NCBI RefSeq assembly: GCF_001866135.1
Contig: NZ_MODW01000001.1
Coordinates: 62,001 to 126,000, forward strand
Source: Microbacterium sp. LCT-H2
GTDB taxonomy: Bacteria; Actinomycetota; Actinomycetes; Actinomycetales; Microbacteriaceae
DNA: 64,000 nt
Reading direction: 5' to 3'
Each line of letters starts with the position of its first letter. Position 1 is the first letter of the stretch. The translations under genes were made by a program, and so were the position numbers. Below are positions 24,427 to 34,866 of this stretch, one piece after another. The notes under the pieces were generated by a model. It saw nothing but the letters and a program-made list of their open reading frames with translations. It searched no databases and had not been told where the DNA came from.

Positions 24427-27400
24427 TCATGCTGACCGCGGATCCTCGTCTGCGGCCCGGCGGAGCAGGCGCTCGACGAGGCCGGCGACGATCCCCTCCC
24501 TGGTCTCCACCGTCATCGGCTTGCCGGGAATCCCCGGTCGCCGCTGCTCGGGCGACGGACCGTCCAGCGGACGATACCGCACCCCCGCGGCGGCGAGGCG
24601 CCGCAGGTGCGTGGGCAGCCGCCGCGCGAAGTCGGCGAACGGGGCGGGCTCTCCCCCCTCCCAGAGCCGCTCCGCGATCGCGGCGAGACGGGGGAACATC
24701 GCGAAGTCGACCCGGTCCCTGCTCGGCAGGTGCTCCGTCCACACGTTCGCCTGCCCGCCGACCGCCCCGTCGACGACGCGGAAGGTGTACGCGCGCTCGA
24801 TGGTCAGCGGCGGACCGACGCGGATGGGCTCCTCGGTCGATTCGGACTGCGGGTAGTCGAGGTAGACCTCGAGATCCGGACACCCCACGACCGGGATCCC
24901 CCGGCGCAGCGCCTCGCGCATCGCGACCGGTCCGCGCCAGGCGAGGATGCGGACGCCCTCGGGAACGTCACCCTCCAGCACCTCGTCCCAGGCCAGCGCC
25001 GTGCGCCCGCGGCGGCGGACATGGTCGACGAAGTGCGCCGTGAACCAGGGCTGCACGTCGTGCGCCGTGGCCAGCCCCAGCTCCCGCATGCGCGCGGCGG
25101 CGGCCGGGCTCTCCGCCCACTCGGTCACCGGCACCTCGTCACCGCCGATCCCGATCCATGCGGACGGGAACACGTCGCACAGCGCGTCGACGGCGGCACG
25201 ACCGAAGGCCAGCGCCTCTTCGGTCGGCGCGAGGGTGCGGGCGTTCACGCCGAAACACTCCCACGGCCCGGTGGGAGGCGTCCCCACGTCGAGGTTGCCC
25301 AGCTCCGGGTAGGCGGCGAGCGCGGCCTGGATGTGTCCCGGCAGCTCGACCTCGGGCACGAGCGTCACGAAGCGCTCCTCCGCATACCTCACGAGGTCGC
25401 GCAGTTCGGCGGACGTGTAGAAGCCCTCGTGCACGCCGGGCTCGACCGTGGCCTCCGGTCCGTGACCGCGTTGCGTGGCCTCGCGCCGCGCGCCGACCTC
25501 GGTCAGACGCGGGTAGCCGGGCACCTCGAAGCGCCATCCCTGATCGTCCGTCAGGTGCAGGTGCAGGATGCTGAGGTGGTGATCGGCGAGCAGGTCGATG
25601 AGGCGACGCACGTCCTCCACGGGGCGGAAGTGGCGCGCCACGTCGAGCATCACACCGCGCCAGGCGTAAGCGGGAGAGCCCTCCCAGCGCCCTGCCGGGA
25701 TCGTCGCGGGGAGGGCGGGGTCGTGGTCCGGGTCGCGGAGCTGGCGGAGCGTGGTCGCGCCGCGGAAGACCCCCTCCGGCGTCGCCCCCGCGATCTCGAC
25801 CCCGGAGGCCGTCACCGACACCCGGAAGGCCTCGGCCCCGTGGCGCCCTGCCGCGGGCGCCGCGGTACCCAGCTTCTCATCGATCAGGAGGCGGATGGCG
25901 GGCAGGGTGTCGTCCGCTCCCCCGCCGCCGAGCCGTGCGACCGCGGCCGCCAGCTCCGGTGCGCCGAGGATCGGGGTCGAGGGCGTCCACCGGAAACCCG
26001 GCGCCAGCGAGTCGATCTCTGCGGCGACGTGCGGCACCGTCGCGCGCGGCGCCGGTGGCGGCATCCGCAGCGCGCGACCGGCGACCGCACCGGTGGGGTC
26101 GCCGTCGATGACGACCGGCACCCCGCCGACGAGTACCTCGCGCACGCCCTCCGGCGCACCGTGCGGGTCGTCGAAGGTAGCTCCGGCGGCGATCGCCTCC
26201 GGGTCGAACAGCACCAGGTCGGCGGTGGCGCCCTCGCGGAGCACACCTCGTGGCGCATCGCCGCGGTCGAGTCCGAGGCGGGCGGCCGGGTTGCCGGAGA
26301 GATGACGGACCGCCTCCTCGAGGCTCAGCACCCCGAGCTCCCTGACGTAGTGCCCGAGGTAGCGCGGGAACGTGCCGCGGCCGCGCGGATGCGGCCGCGC
26401 GCCGATGAGGATGCCGTCGCTGCCCCCGGAGTGCCGCGGGTGCCGCATGATGGCGCGGACGTTGTCCTCGTCGCCGATGTGCATGAGCACGCCCGTGGCG
26501 CCGGCATCGGCGAGGATCGTGTCGATCACGACGTCGACGGCGCGCTGCCCCGTCTCCGCCGCGATGTCGGCGATCGTCCGGCCGACGAGTCCGGCCAGAT
26601 CGGGGTGGGCGGTCCCGGAGATCTGGATCGCCGACCAGTCCGCCGCCTCGCCGTGGAACCCGTCGCAGCCGATCTCCTCCAGCTCGACGCGGACCGCCTC
26701 GCGCCCCTCGGCGTCGAGGGCTGCCAGGACGCCGAGCAGGTCGCCGGTCGCCGCCAGCCGGCTCGGCAGGAGGGCGGCGAGGGTCGTCGCCCCCGGAAGG
26801 TAGGGGTAGGTGTCCAGCGTCACGTCGATGCCGTCGGCCGTCGCCTCGTCGACGAGGGCCAGCAGCTCGGCAGCGCGCCCGCGGTTCGGGGCGAAGTTCA
26901 TGGTCGCGTGCGTGAGATGGACGGGGCACCCGGTGCGGCGGCCGATCTCGATGGCCTCGCGATACGCGTCCAGCGCCGCCCGGCCGTAGCTGCGGGTGTG
27001 CGGCGCCCAGTAGCCGCCGCGTTCCGCCACCACCCGGCAGAGGGCTTCGAGCTCCGCGGTGTCGGCGTACATCCCCGGGGTGTAGGTCAGACCGCTCGAC
27101 ATGCCGAAGGCCCCGGCGTCCAGGGCCTGCCCGAGGATCTCGGCCATGGCAGCGATCTCGGCGGGGGTCGCCCGGCGGTCGTCGTGCCCGACCACCATCA
27201 TCCGGAGGTTGCCCTGCGGAACCAGCACCGCGGCGTTGGCCACCGCGGCAGCGTCGATCGCCCGCAGGAAGTCGTCCATCGCCCGCCACGGGACCACGGC
27301 CGGCCGCCCGTTCCAGCCCGCGATCTGGGCGGGGATGACGGCGGCGGTCGCCTCGTCCAGCGGCGCGTAGCCCAGGCCGTCCTGCCCGAGCACTTCGGTC

Positions 27401-27696
27401 GTGACCCCCTGCCGGATCTTGGCGTCGTGCGCGGCGCCCTGCAGCACCGCGAGGTCGCTGTGCGCATGCATGTCGATGAAGCCGGGTGCCAGGACGAGGC
27501 CGGACGCCTCGACCTCGACCGCGCCGTCCGGCAGCTCGAGCGTCGTCCCGTCGCCGTCGCGGACGACGGCGACGACCCTGGCCCCCTCCACCGCGACGTC
27601 CGCGACGAAGCGCGGCGCGCCGGTGCCGTCGACGACGGTCGCCCGACGATAGATGCGCACCAAGCCGGCGGCGGCCTTCTCGGCGCTCAGAAGCAT
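24427..27696 (-). CDS. N-acyl-D-amino-acid deacylase fused to GH20 beta-N-acetylhexosaminidase
   Basis: A 1089-residue single reading frame joining two complete enzymes. Residues about 15-545 are an amidohydrolase of the D-aminoacylase group: GFIDMHAHSDLAVLQ (His77, His79), GQDGLGYAPL, GMSSGLTYTPGMYADT, HTRSYGRAALDAY, and a late IGDEDNVRAIMRHP. Residues about 565-1050 are GH20, with RGVMLDVARHFRPVEDVRRL, LHLTDDQGWRFEVPGYPRL, TLVPEVELPGHIQAAL and the catalytic pair Asp853-Glu854 in GIGGDEVPV. Both active sites look intact. No signal peptide is evident. One protein could thus free GlcNAc and D-amino acids from the same fragment. The start overlaps the upstream PLP gene by 10 nt. The role in muropeptide salvage is inference. 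Confidence 0.9.
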   Translation of the reverse strand: MLLSAEKAAAGLVRIYRRATVVDGTGAPRFVADVAVEGARVVAVVRDGDGTTLELPDGAVEVEASGLVLAPGFIDMHAHSDLAVLQGAAHDAKIRQGVTTEVLGQDGLGYAPLDEATAAVIPAQIAGWNGRPAVVPWRAMDDFLRAIDAAAVANAAVLVPQGNLRMMVVGHDDRRATPAEIAAMAEILGQALDAGAFGMSSGLTYTPGMYADTAELEALCRVVAERGGYWAPHTRSYGRAALDAYREAIEIGRRTGCPVHLTHATMNFAPNRGRAAELLALVDEATADGIDVTLDTYPYLPGATTLAALLPSRLAATGDLLGVLAALDAEGREAVRVELEEIGCDGFHGEAADWSAIQISGTAHPDLAGLVGRTIADIAAETGQRAVDVVIDTILADAGATGVLMHIGDEDNVRAIMRHPRHSGGSDGILIGARPHPRGRGTFPRYLGHYVRELGVLSLEEAVRHLSGNPAARLGLDRGDAPRGVLREGATADLVLFDPEAIAAGATFDDPHGAPEGVREVLVGGVPVVIDGDPTGAVAGRALRMPPPAPRATVPHVAAEIDSLAPGFRWTPSTPILGAPELAAAVARLGGGGADDTLPAIRLLIDEKLGTAAPAAGRHGAEAFRVSVTASGVEIAGATPEGVFRGATTLRQLRDPDHDPALPATIPAGRWEGSPAYAWRGVMLDVARHFRPVEDVRRLIDLLADHHLSILHLHLTDDQGWRFEVPGYPRLTEVGARREATQRGHGPEATVEPGVHEGFYTSAELRDLVRYAEERFVTLVPEVELPGHIQAALAAYPELGNLDVGTPPTGPWECFGVNARTLAPTEEALAFGRAAVDALCDVFPSAWIGIGGDEVPVTEWAESPAAAARMRELGLATAHDVQPWFTAHFVDHVRRRGRTALAWDEVLEGDVPEGVRILAWRGPVAMREALRRGIPVVGCPDLEVYLDYPQSESTEEPIRVGPPLTIERAYTFRVVDGAVGGQANVWTEHLPSRDRVDFAMFPRLAAIAERLWEGGEPAPFADFARRLPTHLRRLAAAGVRYRPLDGPSPEQRRPGIPGKPMTVETREGIVAGLVERLLRRAADEDPRSA

Positions 27697-28904
27697 GTCG
27701 CCACCGCGTCGATCACCCGGGGGTCCCCGGCGTCAGGGTCGTCGATCACGGCGACGACGCGCCACTTGTCGAACGCGGTGCACGGATGCGAGAGACCCAG
27801 CCGCACGACCTCGCCGACCGCGACGGTCGCCCCCTCGGCGGGGCGGAGGAAGGCGTGCTGGTCGTTCAGTGCCGTTACGGCACCGGCGACCGACTGCGGC
27901 ACCGGGAGGTCGATGTCGAACGGCACGTCGCGCCGCCCGGCGTCGAGCAGGGCGAGGCCGGGCTCGGGCTGCGAGACCACCCGTGACCATGCGTGCATCG
28001 CCGAGCGCAGCGGGGCGGTGTCCGTCAGCGGACCGAACGGCGACATGCGGGAGTAGAAGCCGTCGTCGTGGATCTGGAACGCACCGGAGCGCAGCACGAC
28101 CTCGGCGTCCCCTCCCGCGGCGCCGAGGACCGCGGCGGCGCGATCGGGGAAGGAGCTGCCCCCCGCGCTGAGCACGGGGCGGGGACCGTCGGGGTAGTCG
28201 AGACGGCGGTGCAGCTCGACGAGAGTGGCCAGGAAGCCGTCCACCGCGGCGACGGAGGCCGCGGAGCGATCGGGACCGAAGGGCCCCTCGTAGCCCGTCA
28301 CACCGGCCAGGCGGAGTCCAGGAGCGGCCGCGATCGCCGCGGCGATCCGCTCGCCCTCGGCCACGGTCCGCGCCCCCGTCCGTCCCTGCGCGCCGCCGAG
28401 CTCCACGAGCACGTCCAGCGGCCGCGCGGCGTCGGCGAGCGCATCGGCGAGGATCGCGACACCGGCGAGGGAGTCCGCGCCGCAGAGGATCCGCAGGCCC
28501 TCGTCGGCAGCGAGCATCGCCCCGAGCTCGCGGGCCGCGGCGCCGTCCGTCACCCCATTGGCGATGAGCACCGTCGGCACGCCGGCGTCGACGGCGACGC
28601 GGGCCTGCCACGGCGTGGCGACCGAGATCCCCCAGGCTCCGGCATCGAGCAGCCGCTGCCAGAGCGCCGGCGCCATGGTGGTCTTGCCGTGCGGGGCGAG
28701 ACGGACGCCCTCGCGCGCGGCCCAGCCGAACACCGTGTCCTCGTTGTGCGCGATCGCGTCGGCATGCACTGTGAGCACGGGCGTGCCGAGGTCCGACAGG
28801 TGCAGACCGGCCGCGCCGACCTCCGACAGACGCAGCCCCGCGGCGTGCGCCGGGAACCCCTTCGCCCAGGCGCCGAGGACGGGATCCGGAATTTGTAGAG
28901 GCAT
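27687..28904 (-). CDS. D-serine dehydratase-like PLP enzyme (fold type III)
   Basis: A 405-residue alanine-racemase-fold PLP enzyme of the eukaryotic-type D-serine dehydratase/D-threonine aldolase family. The PLP-lysine region is VRLAPHGKTTMAPALWQ. The C-terminal zinc site is clear in GLSHPCTAFDKWRVV, with the His and Cys ligands. Family members eliminate water from D-serine or D-threo-hydroxy amino acids, giving 2-oxo acids through an enamine. The neighbouring D-amino-acid deacylase and divergent RidA fit that chemistry. The ATG at 28904 sits 6 nt after TAGCCT, so the mRNA is probably leaderless, and the ROK-like site overlaps the start. The exact D-amino acid is unknown. Confidence 0.87.
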   Translation of the reverse strand: MPLQIPDPVLGAWAKGFPAHAAGLRLSEVGAAGLHLSDLGTPVLTVHADAIAHNEDTVFGWAAREGVRLAPHGKTTMAPALWQRLLDAGAWGISVATPWQARVAVDAGVPTVLIANGVTDGAAARELGAMLAADEGLRILCGADSLAGVAILADALADAARPLDVLVELGGAQGRTGARTVAEGERIAAAIAAAPGLRLAGVTGYEGPFGPDRSAASVAAVDGFLATLVELHRRLDYPDGPRPVLSAGGSSFPDRAAAVLGAAGGDAEVVLRSGAFQIHDDGFYSRMSPFGPLTDTAPLRSAMHAWSRVVSQPEPGLALLDAGRRDVPFDIDLPVPQSVAGAVTALNDQHAFLRPAEGATVAVGEVVRLGLSHPCTAFDKWRVVAVIDDPDAGDPRVIDAVATCF

Positions 28905-28911
28905 CTAACAA
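28892..28911. promoter_or_regulatory. Putative ROK operator overlapping the PLP gene start
   Basis: TTTGTAGA-N4-TCTAACAA spans the start codon and predicted transcription start of the D-serine dehydratase-like gene. It resembles the site before the ROK repressor gene. Bound repressor would block transcription initiation directly. Confidence 0.55.
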
Positions 28912-28923
28912 GGCTACTAGGCT
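28911..28923. promoter_or_regulatory. Back-to-back -10 elements of two leaderless promoters
   Basis: TAGCCT on the minus strand (28916-28911) and TAGGCT on the plus strand (28918-28923) are one base apart. Each is followed by exactly 6 nt and an ATG (28904 and 28930). Only 25 bp separate the two start codons, so polymerase cannot occupy both promoters at once. Confidence 0.65.
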
Positions 28924-28929
28924 GGCGGC

Positions 28930-29334
28930 ATGACCGCGAAGACACGAGTTTCCACCGACGCCGCCCCCGCTCCCGCGCACACCTTCTCGCAGGGCGTCCG
29001 CAAGGGCCCGATCGTCCAGGTCTCCGGCCAGGGCCCCGTCGACCCGCAGACGAACGAGTATCTGTACCCGGGCGACGTCGCGGCACAGACCACCCGTACG
29101 CTCGAGAACGTCAAGGCCATCGTTGAGGCCTCCGGCGCCACGTTCGACGATGTCGTGATGCTGCGCGTCTACCTCACCAAGCGCGAGGACTTCCCGATCA
29201 TGAACGAGGCCTACGGCGCCTTCGTCGAGGCCCACACGACCAGTGGCGTCCTGCCCTCGCGCACGACGGTGTTCACCGGCCTTCCCCGCGAGGAGATGCT
29301 CGTCGAGATCGACGGGCTCGCCGTCGTCGACTGA
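28930..29334 (+). CDS. RidA family enamine/imine deaminase
   Basis: A 134-residue RidA/YjgF-family protein. Conserved parts are FSQGVRKGPIVQVSGQGPVD, TRTLENVKAIVEASGATFDD, VMLRVYLTKREDFPIMNEAY and the active-site arginine in SRTTVFTGLP. RidA hydrolyses reactive enamines such as 2-aminoacrylate to keto acids and ammonia. It is divergent from a D-serine dehydratase-like gene whose product would generate such an enamine, so a paired protective role is likely. The N-terminus has about 15 extra Ala/Pro-rich residues. The ATG is preceded only by TAGGCT-N6, suggesting a leaderless transcript. Confidence 0.9.
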   Translation: MTAKTRVSTDAAPAPAHTFSQGVRKGPIVQVSGQGPVDPQTNEYLYPGDVAAQTTRTLENVKAIVEASGATFDDVVMLRVYLTKREDFPIMNEAYGAFVEAHTTSGVLPSRTTVFTGLPREEMLVEIDGLAVVD

Positions 29335-29351
29335 TCCCGCCTGCCCCGGCG

Positions 29352-29390
29352 AACGGGGAGACACCTTATCAGGACCGTTGCCTCCCCGTT
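29352..29390. promoter_or_regulatory. Inverted repeat upstream of L,D-transpeptidase gene
   Basis: AACGGGGAG (29352-29360) and CTCCCCGTT (29382-29390) form a perfect 9-bp inverted repeat with a 21-nt spacer, shortly before a possible -10 TACCAT (29404-29409). It may be an operator for the transpeptidase gene or a weak terminator for RidA. Confidence 0.45.
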
Positions 29391-29448
29391 ACCAGCCATC
29401 CCGTACCATGGACGACAGGACACGTCGAGACTGCGGGGGGTGTAGTTC

Positions 29449-30936
29449 GTGACCGATCTGATTTCCACGCCGGGCGCTGCAACGGGGGCACAGCCCGACG
29501 ATGCGACCCCGACGAGCGTCCTGACGCCGGAGGCGGCGACCGATACGGCCCCGCCGCAGTCCGGCGAGCAGTCCCTGGCCTGGGCTCCCGTCGAGCCCGC
29601 CCCGAAGAAGCGCCACCTCGGCCTGTGGATCGGTCTCGGCCTCGGCGTGGTCGCGCTCGGCGCCGGCGCCGCCTCGATGATCCTCATCGCCCCCGGCACC
29701 ACCGTCGCGGGCATCCCCGTGGGCTGGATGACTCCGGGCGCGGCAGCCGAGGCGATCAGCTCTCACCTCGCCCAGACCGAGGTCACCCTCACGGGCGAGG
29801 GTGACGACGCTGTACTCACGGGCGCCGACCTGGGCGCGAGCGCCGACGCCACGGCCCTCGCCGACGCCGCGTTCGCCGCCCACCCGATGTGGAACCTCGG
29901 GTCGTGGATGGGTGACCCCGTGTCGGCCGACATCGTGCTCGACCAGGAGACCGCCACCGCAGCTCTCCGCGGCGCGATCCCCGACAGCTTCGTCGACCCG
30001 GTCGACGCCGGAGTCGTCTTCGACGCCGCGAAGGGCACGTACACCGTGACACCTTCCGTTCCCGGCACCGGTATCGACGTGGCCGATCTCAACGCCGCGT
30101 TCGTCGAGGCCGTCGGCGACGGCCGCACGACGTTCGAGTACCCCGGTGGCCCGGCCGAGGCCCTGCCCGCGGTGTCCGACGAGGACGCGACGGCGACCGC
30201 CACCACGCTCAACACCATGCTCTCCTCCATCGGCTTCTACGTCGGGAAGGAACGGACCGTCCCGGTCTCCCCCGCGGTCGCCGCGTCCTGGCTGACGGTG
30301 GTCGACGACGCGGGTCAGCTGCGGATCGAGGCGGACCCGGCGGCGATCCAGACCACCGTCGACACGCTCGCCGCCGCCGTGGACCGCGCCCCTGTCAACG
30401 CGACCAACATCGTCGACTCCGCGGGGAACGTGCTGCGCGCCGAGAAGGAGGGCGCCACCGGACGCGCCCTCGGCGACACCGCCGGCATCGCCGACGACTT
30501 CGCGACGCAGCTCGCCGCGGGAGACGGCGTCTTCGCCCTCTCCGTGACGGAAACCCCCTTCGAGACCACGAACCTGTTCCGCCGCGCCGAGATCAACCTC
30601 AGCACACAGCGCGCCTACCTGTTCGAGAACGACAAGGTGGTGCAGTCCTGGGCCGTGTCGACCGGCCTTCCCGGAACGCCCACGCCGACCGGCAACTTCA
30701 AGGTGTTCGCGCACACGGCGATGCAGGACATGGGCTGCTACGAGGGGGCGCCGTACTGCACCGAGGACGTGCCCTGGATCACGTGGTTCGCCCCGAACAT
30801 CGGCTTCCACGGCACCTATTGGCACAACAACTTCGGCAACCGGATGAGCCACGGCTGTGTGAACCTGCCGATCGACCTCGCCAAGTACGTCTACGACTGG
30901 TCCCCCGTGGGCCTCGAGGTCTCCGTCTACAACTGA
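29449..30936 (+). CDS. L,D-transpeptidase with YkuD catalytic domain
   Basis: A 495-residue envelope protein. About 60 cytoplasmic residues ending KKRH are followed by one membrane helix (LGLWIGLGLGVVALGAGAA, about residues 62-84). An extracellular putative peptidoglycan-binding region comes next (about 85-365). The YkuD domain (about 370-495) carries INLSTQRAYLFENDK, FHGTYWHNNFGNR and the catalytic SHGCVNLPI with the active-site Cys. L,D-transpeptidases make 3-3 cross-links in peptidoglycan and resist many beta-lactams. GTG start, no strong SD. It follows RidA in the same direction but with a separate predicted promoter. A terminator lies downstream. Confidence 0.92.
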   Translation: MTDLISTPGAATGAQPDDATPTSVLTPEAATDTAPPQSGEQSLAWAPVEPAPKKRHLGLWIGLGLGVVALGAGAASMILIAPGTTVAGIPVGWMTPGAAAEAISSHLAQTEVTLTGEGDDAVLTGADLGASADATALADAAFAAHPMWNLGSWMGDPVSADIVLDQETATAALRGAIPDSFVDPVDAGVVFDAAKGTYTVTPSVPGTGIDVADLNAAFVEAVGDGRTTFEYPGGPAEALPAVSDEDATATATTLNTMLSSIGFYVGKERTVPVSPAVAASWLTVVDDAGQLRIEADPAAIQTTVDTLAAAVDRAPVNATNIVDSAGNVLRAEKEGATGRALGDTAGIADDFATQLAAGDGVFALSVTETPFETTNLFRRAEINLSTQRAYLFENDKVVQSWAVSTGLPGTPTPTGNFKVFAHTAMQDMGCYEGAPYCTEDVPWITWFAPNIGFHGTYWHNNFGNRMSHGCVNLPIDLAKYVYDWSPVGLEVSVYN

Positions 30937-30983
30937 TCGCGAGTCCCAGGCCGCCGGGCGAACGCGGCGGAGGGCAGACAGCA

Positions 30984-31017
30984 GAAGGGGGCGGATGCCG
31001 CAGCATCCGCCCCCTTC
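30984..31017. terminator. Bidirectional terminator between L,D-transpeptidase and icd
   Basis: A perfect 15-bp stem, GAAGGGGGCGGATGC with GCATCCGCCCCCTTC, and a CGCA loop lies between convergent genes. Confidence 0.85.
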
Positions 31018-31024
31018 CGTCGTC

Positions 31025-33244
<2,220 letters not shown>

Positions 33245-33397
33245 CGGGACGTTCTCCGTTCACGAGGGCTATTTGTCTCGATACCAAGATACCTGAGCGT
33301 CCCGGGCCCCGAAGCGGCGGTCCCGCCGAAGAGACTCCCTCGGACGAACGGTCCGTGAAAAGTCCGCCCGAGTGATGAATGCGGTGAGCGGAGGGGC

Positions 33398-33403
33398 TAG
33401 CCT
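33398..33403 (+). promoter_or_regulatory. -10 element of leaderless acetyltransferase transcript
   Basis: TAGCCT is followed by 6 nt and the ATG at 33410, with no Shine-Dalgarno. Confidence 0.6.
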
Positions 33404-33409
33404 GGGGGC

Positions 33410-33868
33410 ATGTCCGAACTGCGCATGGTCGAACTCTCCGCCGCGACGATCGTCGCCGTGAACAACCTGTCGCTCAAGCCCGGACAGGAGCAGTTCCTCG
33501 CCCCCGTCTCGTACGGCATCGCGGCCACCGTCATCAACCCGCAGACCTCCTGGCAGCGGGTGATCCTGGACCGCAACGAGGTCGTGGGCTTCGTCAGCGC
33601 CAACTTCGACGACGAGGCGCCGGAGGAGCACTTCCGCTCCGTGCTGTGGCGCATCAACGTCGACGCGGACGACCAGGGTCGCGGCATCGGCCGCTTCGCC
33701 GTCGAGAACCTCATCGACGAGGCGCGCAACCGCGGCGTCGACCACGTCAACGTCATCTACGAAGCCGGCGAGGACGGCCCGGAGGCCTTCTTCCGCCGCG
33801 TCGGGTTCACACCCGTCGGGGAGACGGCCTACGGCGAGGTCATCGCCCAGATCCGCGTCCCCTCCTGA
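33410..33868 (+). CDS. GNAT family N-acetyltransferase
   Basis: A 152-residue GNAT protein. The acetyl-CoA-binding motif is seen as WRINVDADDQGRGIGRFAVE (about residues 80-99), followed by ARNRGVDHVNVIYEAGEDGP and FFRRVGFTPVGE. The overall pattern resembles small-molecule acetyltransferases of the polyamine/diamine (BltD/SpeG) type, but the acceptor cannot be settled from sequence. It stands alone, divergent from icd, with a predicted leaderless promoter. The 85 bp after it hold no recognisable feature. Confidence 0.82.
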   Translation: MSELRMVELSAATIVAVNNLSLKPGQEQFLAPVSYGIAATVINPQTSWQRVILDRNEVVGFVSANFDDEAPEEHFRSVLWRINVDADDQGRGIGRFAVENLIDEARNRGVDHVNVIYEAGEDGPEAFFRRVGFTPVGETAYGEVIAQIRVPS

Positions 33869-33953
33869 GACCGGCGGCGGGCTCTCGAATCCCCTCCCCC
33901 ATCGAGACTCCGTCGCCCTCGGACCCTGCCGGGCGGCGTCCTCTCGATCCTCC

Positions 33954-34775
33954 TCAGCGCTGACCGCTGCCGTCCGGAGGCGTGCCCTTGCCCCGACGGC
34001 TGTTCCACGCGGCGAGCGCGGACGCGGCGGCACCCGCCGCCCGGTCGATCGCCTCGGCGGAGCGGTGCAGCATGTCCTGCGCGGCGTCCTGCCAGGCCGG
34101 TGTGGCCGGCGCCTCCCCCGTCTGGACCTTCGCGGCGTGCTCGGCGGCCTCGAACGCCCGCTCCAGCTCCGCGACGGCGTCGCGGTAGGCCGCGTACTCG
34201 GCGGCCGTCACGCGGCCCGTCGTCTGCCGACGCGCCTCGACCGCGGCGCCGGCGGCCCGGAGGTAGGCGGCGGTCTCCGGGCGCTTCACGTCGGTCATCT
34301 CGGGGTAGGTGATCTGCAGCGCGGGGTCGGTCTCGTACCGCATCCATCGCGCCGTCACCGCGTCGTGCTCCGCGTACAGCCGCTCCAGCGGCCGCGGTGC
34401 GGAGCCGGCGGGGATCGCGGCGCGGGCGGCGTTCACCCTGACGCGCCGGGCGCGGACGTCGGCCGCAGCCGCCCTGGCGTCGCGTTCGCGCTCCTTGAGC
34501 ATGCGCCGGGCGCCGGACACCTGCTCGGCACTCGCACGCTGCGCGGACCGCTCGGCGGAGACCCGCGCGAGGTCGGCTCGTGCCACCTTCAGCGCCGTCC
34601 GTCGGACCACCGCGCGCTGCTGCGCCTCGCGGAGGTCGTGCCGGGCGGCGTCGTACTCCAGACGGCGGCCGCTGCGGGTGTTGCGACGACGCACCCCGAT
34701 CGCGCCCGCGGTCACCCCGGCGGCGGCGGTCGGCGCGAGCCACCACCACTCCGCGACGAGGAGGAAGGGGTCCAT
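33954..34775 (-). CDS. Membrane-anchored coiled-coil protein, function unknown
   Basis: A 273-residue protein I do not recognise. It starts MDPFLLVAEWWWLAPTAAAG, giving a short membrane anchor (about residues 5-28). It continues with a long Ala/Arg/Glu-rich helical region (about 40-120, e.g. DLREAQQRAVVRRTALKVAR) with coiled-coil character. The second half is rich in Ala/Glu and ends in a basic tail (NSRRGKGTPPDGSGQR). No catalytic motif is seen. TAGCAT-N6-ATG upstream suggests a leaderless transcript. It lies between an acetyltransferase and an ABC exporter operon with no clear functional link. Confidence 0.6.
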   Translation of the reverse strand: MDPFLLVAEWWWLAPTAAAGVTAGAIGVRRRNTRSGRRLEYDAARHDLREAQQRAVVRRTALKVARADLARVSAERSAQRASAEQVSGARRMLKERERDARAAAADVRARRVRVNAARAAIPAGSAPRPLERLYAEHDAVTARWMRYETDPALQITYPEMTDVKRPETAAYLRAAGAAVEARRQTTGRVTAAEYAAYRDAVAELERAFEAAEHAAKVQTGEAPATPAWQDAAQDMLHRSAEAIDRAAGAAASALAAWNSRRGKGTPPDGSGQR

Positions 34776-34781
34776 CCTTCG

Positions 34782-34787
34782 ATGCTA
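34782..34787 (-). promoter_or_regulatory. -10 element of leaderless coiled-coil protein gene
   Basis: TAGCAT on the minus strand, then CGAAGG (6 nt), then the ATG at 34775. Confidence 0.5.
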
Positions 34788-34815
34788 CCGACCGCAGGGC
34801 GCCCGCGCCCGGATG

Positions 34816-34853
34816 CAGCGGCCCCGGCATCCGCACGGATGCCGGGGCCGCTG
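34816..34853 (-). terminator. Terminator of the ABC exporter operon
   Basis: A perfect 17-bp stem, CAGCGGCCCCGGCATCC with its complement, and a GCAC loop lies 13 bp after the last ABC gene. Confidence 0.8.
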
Positions 34854-34866
34854 TCGCGTCACGACG

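Noticed and set aside
24607..28056. Very long plus-strand ORF opposite the deacylase-GH20 fusion
   Set aside because: Low-complexity shadow; all conserved motifs are on the minus strand.
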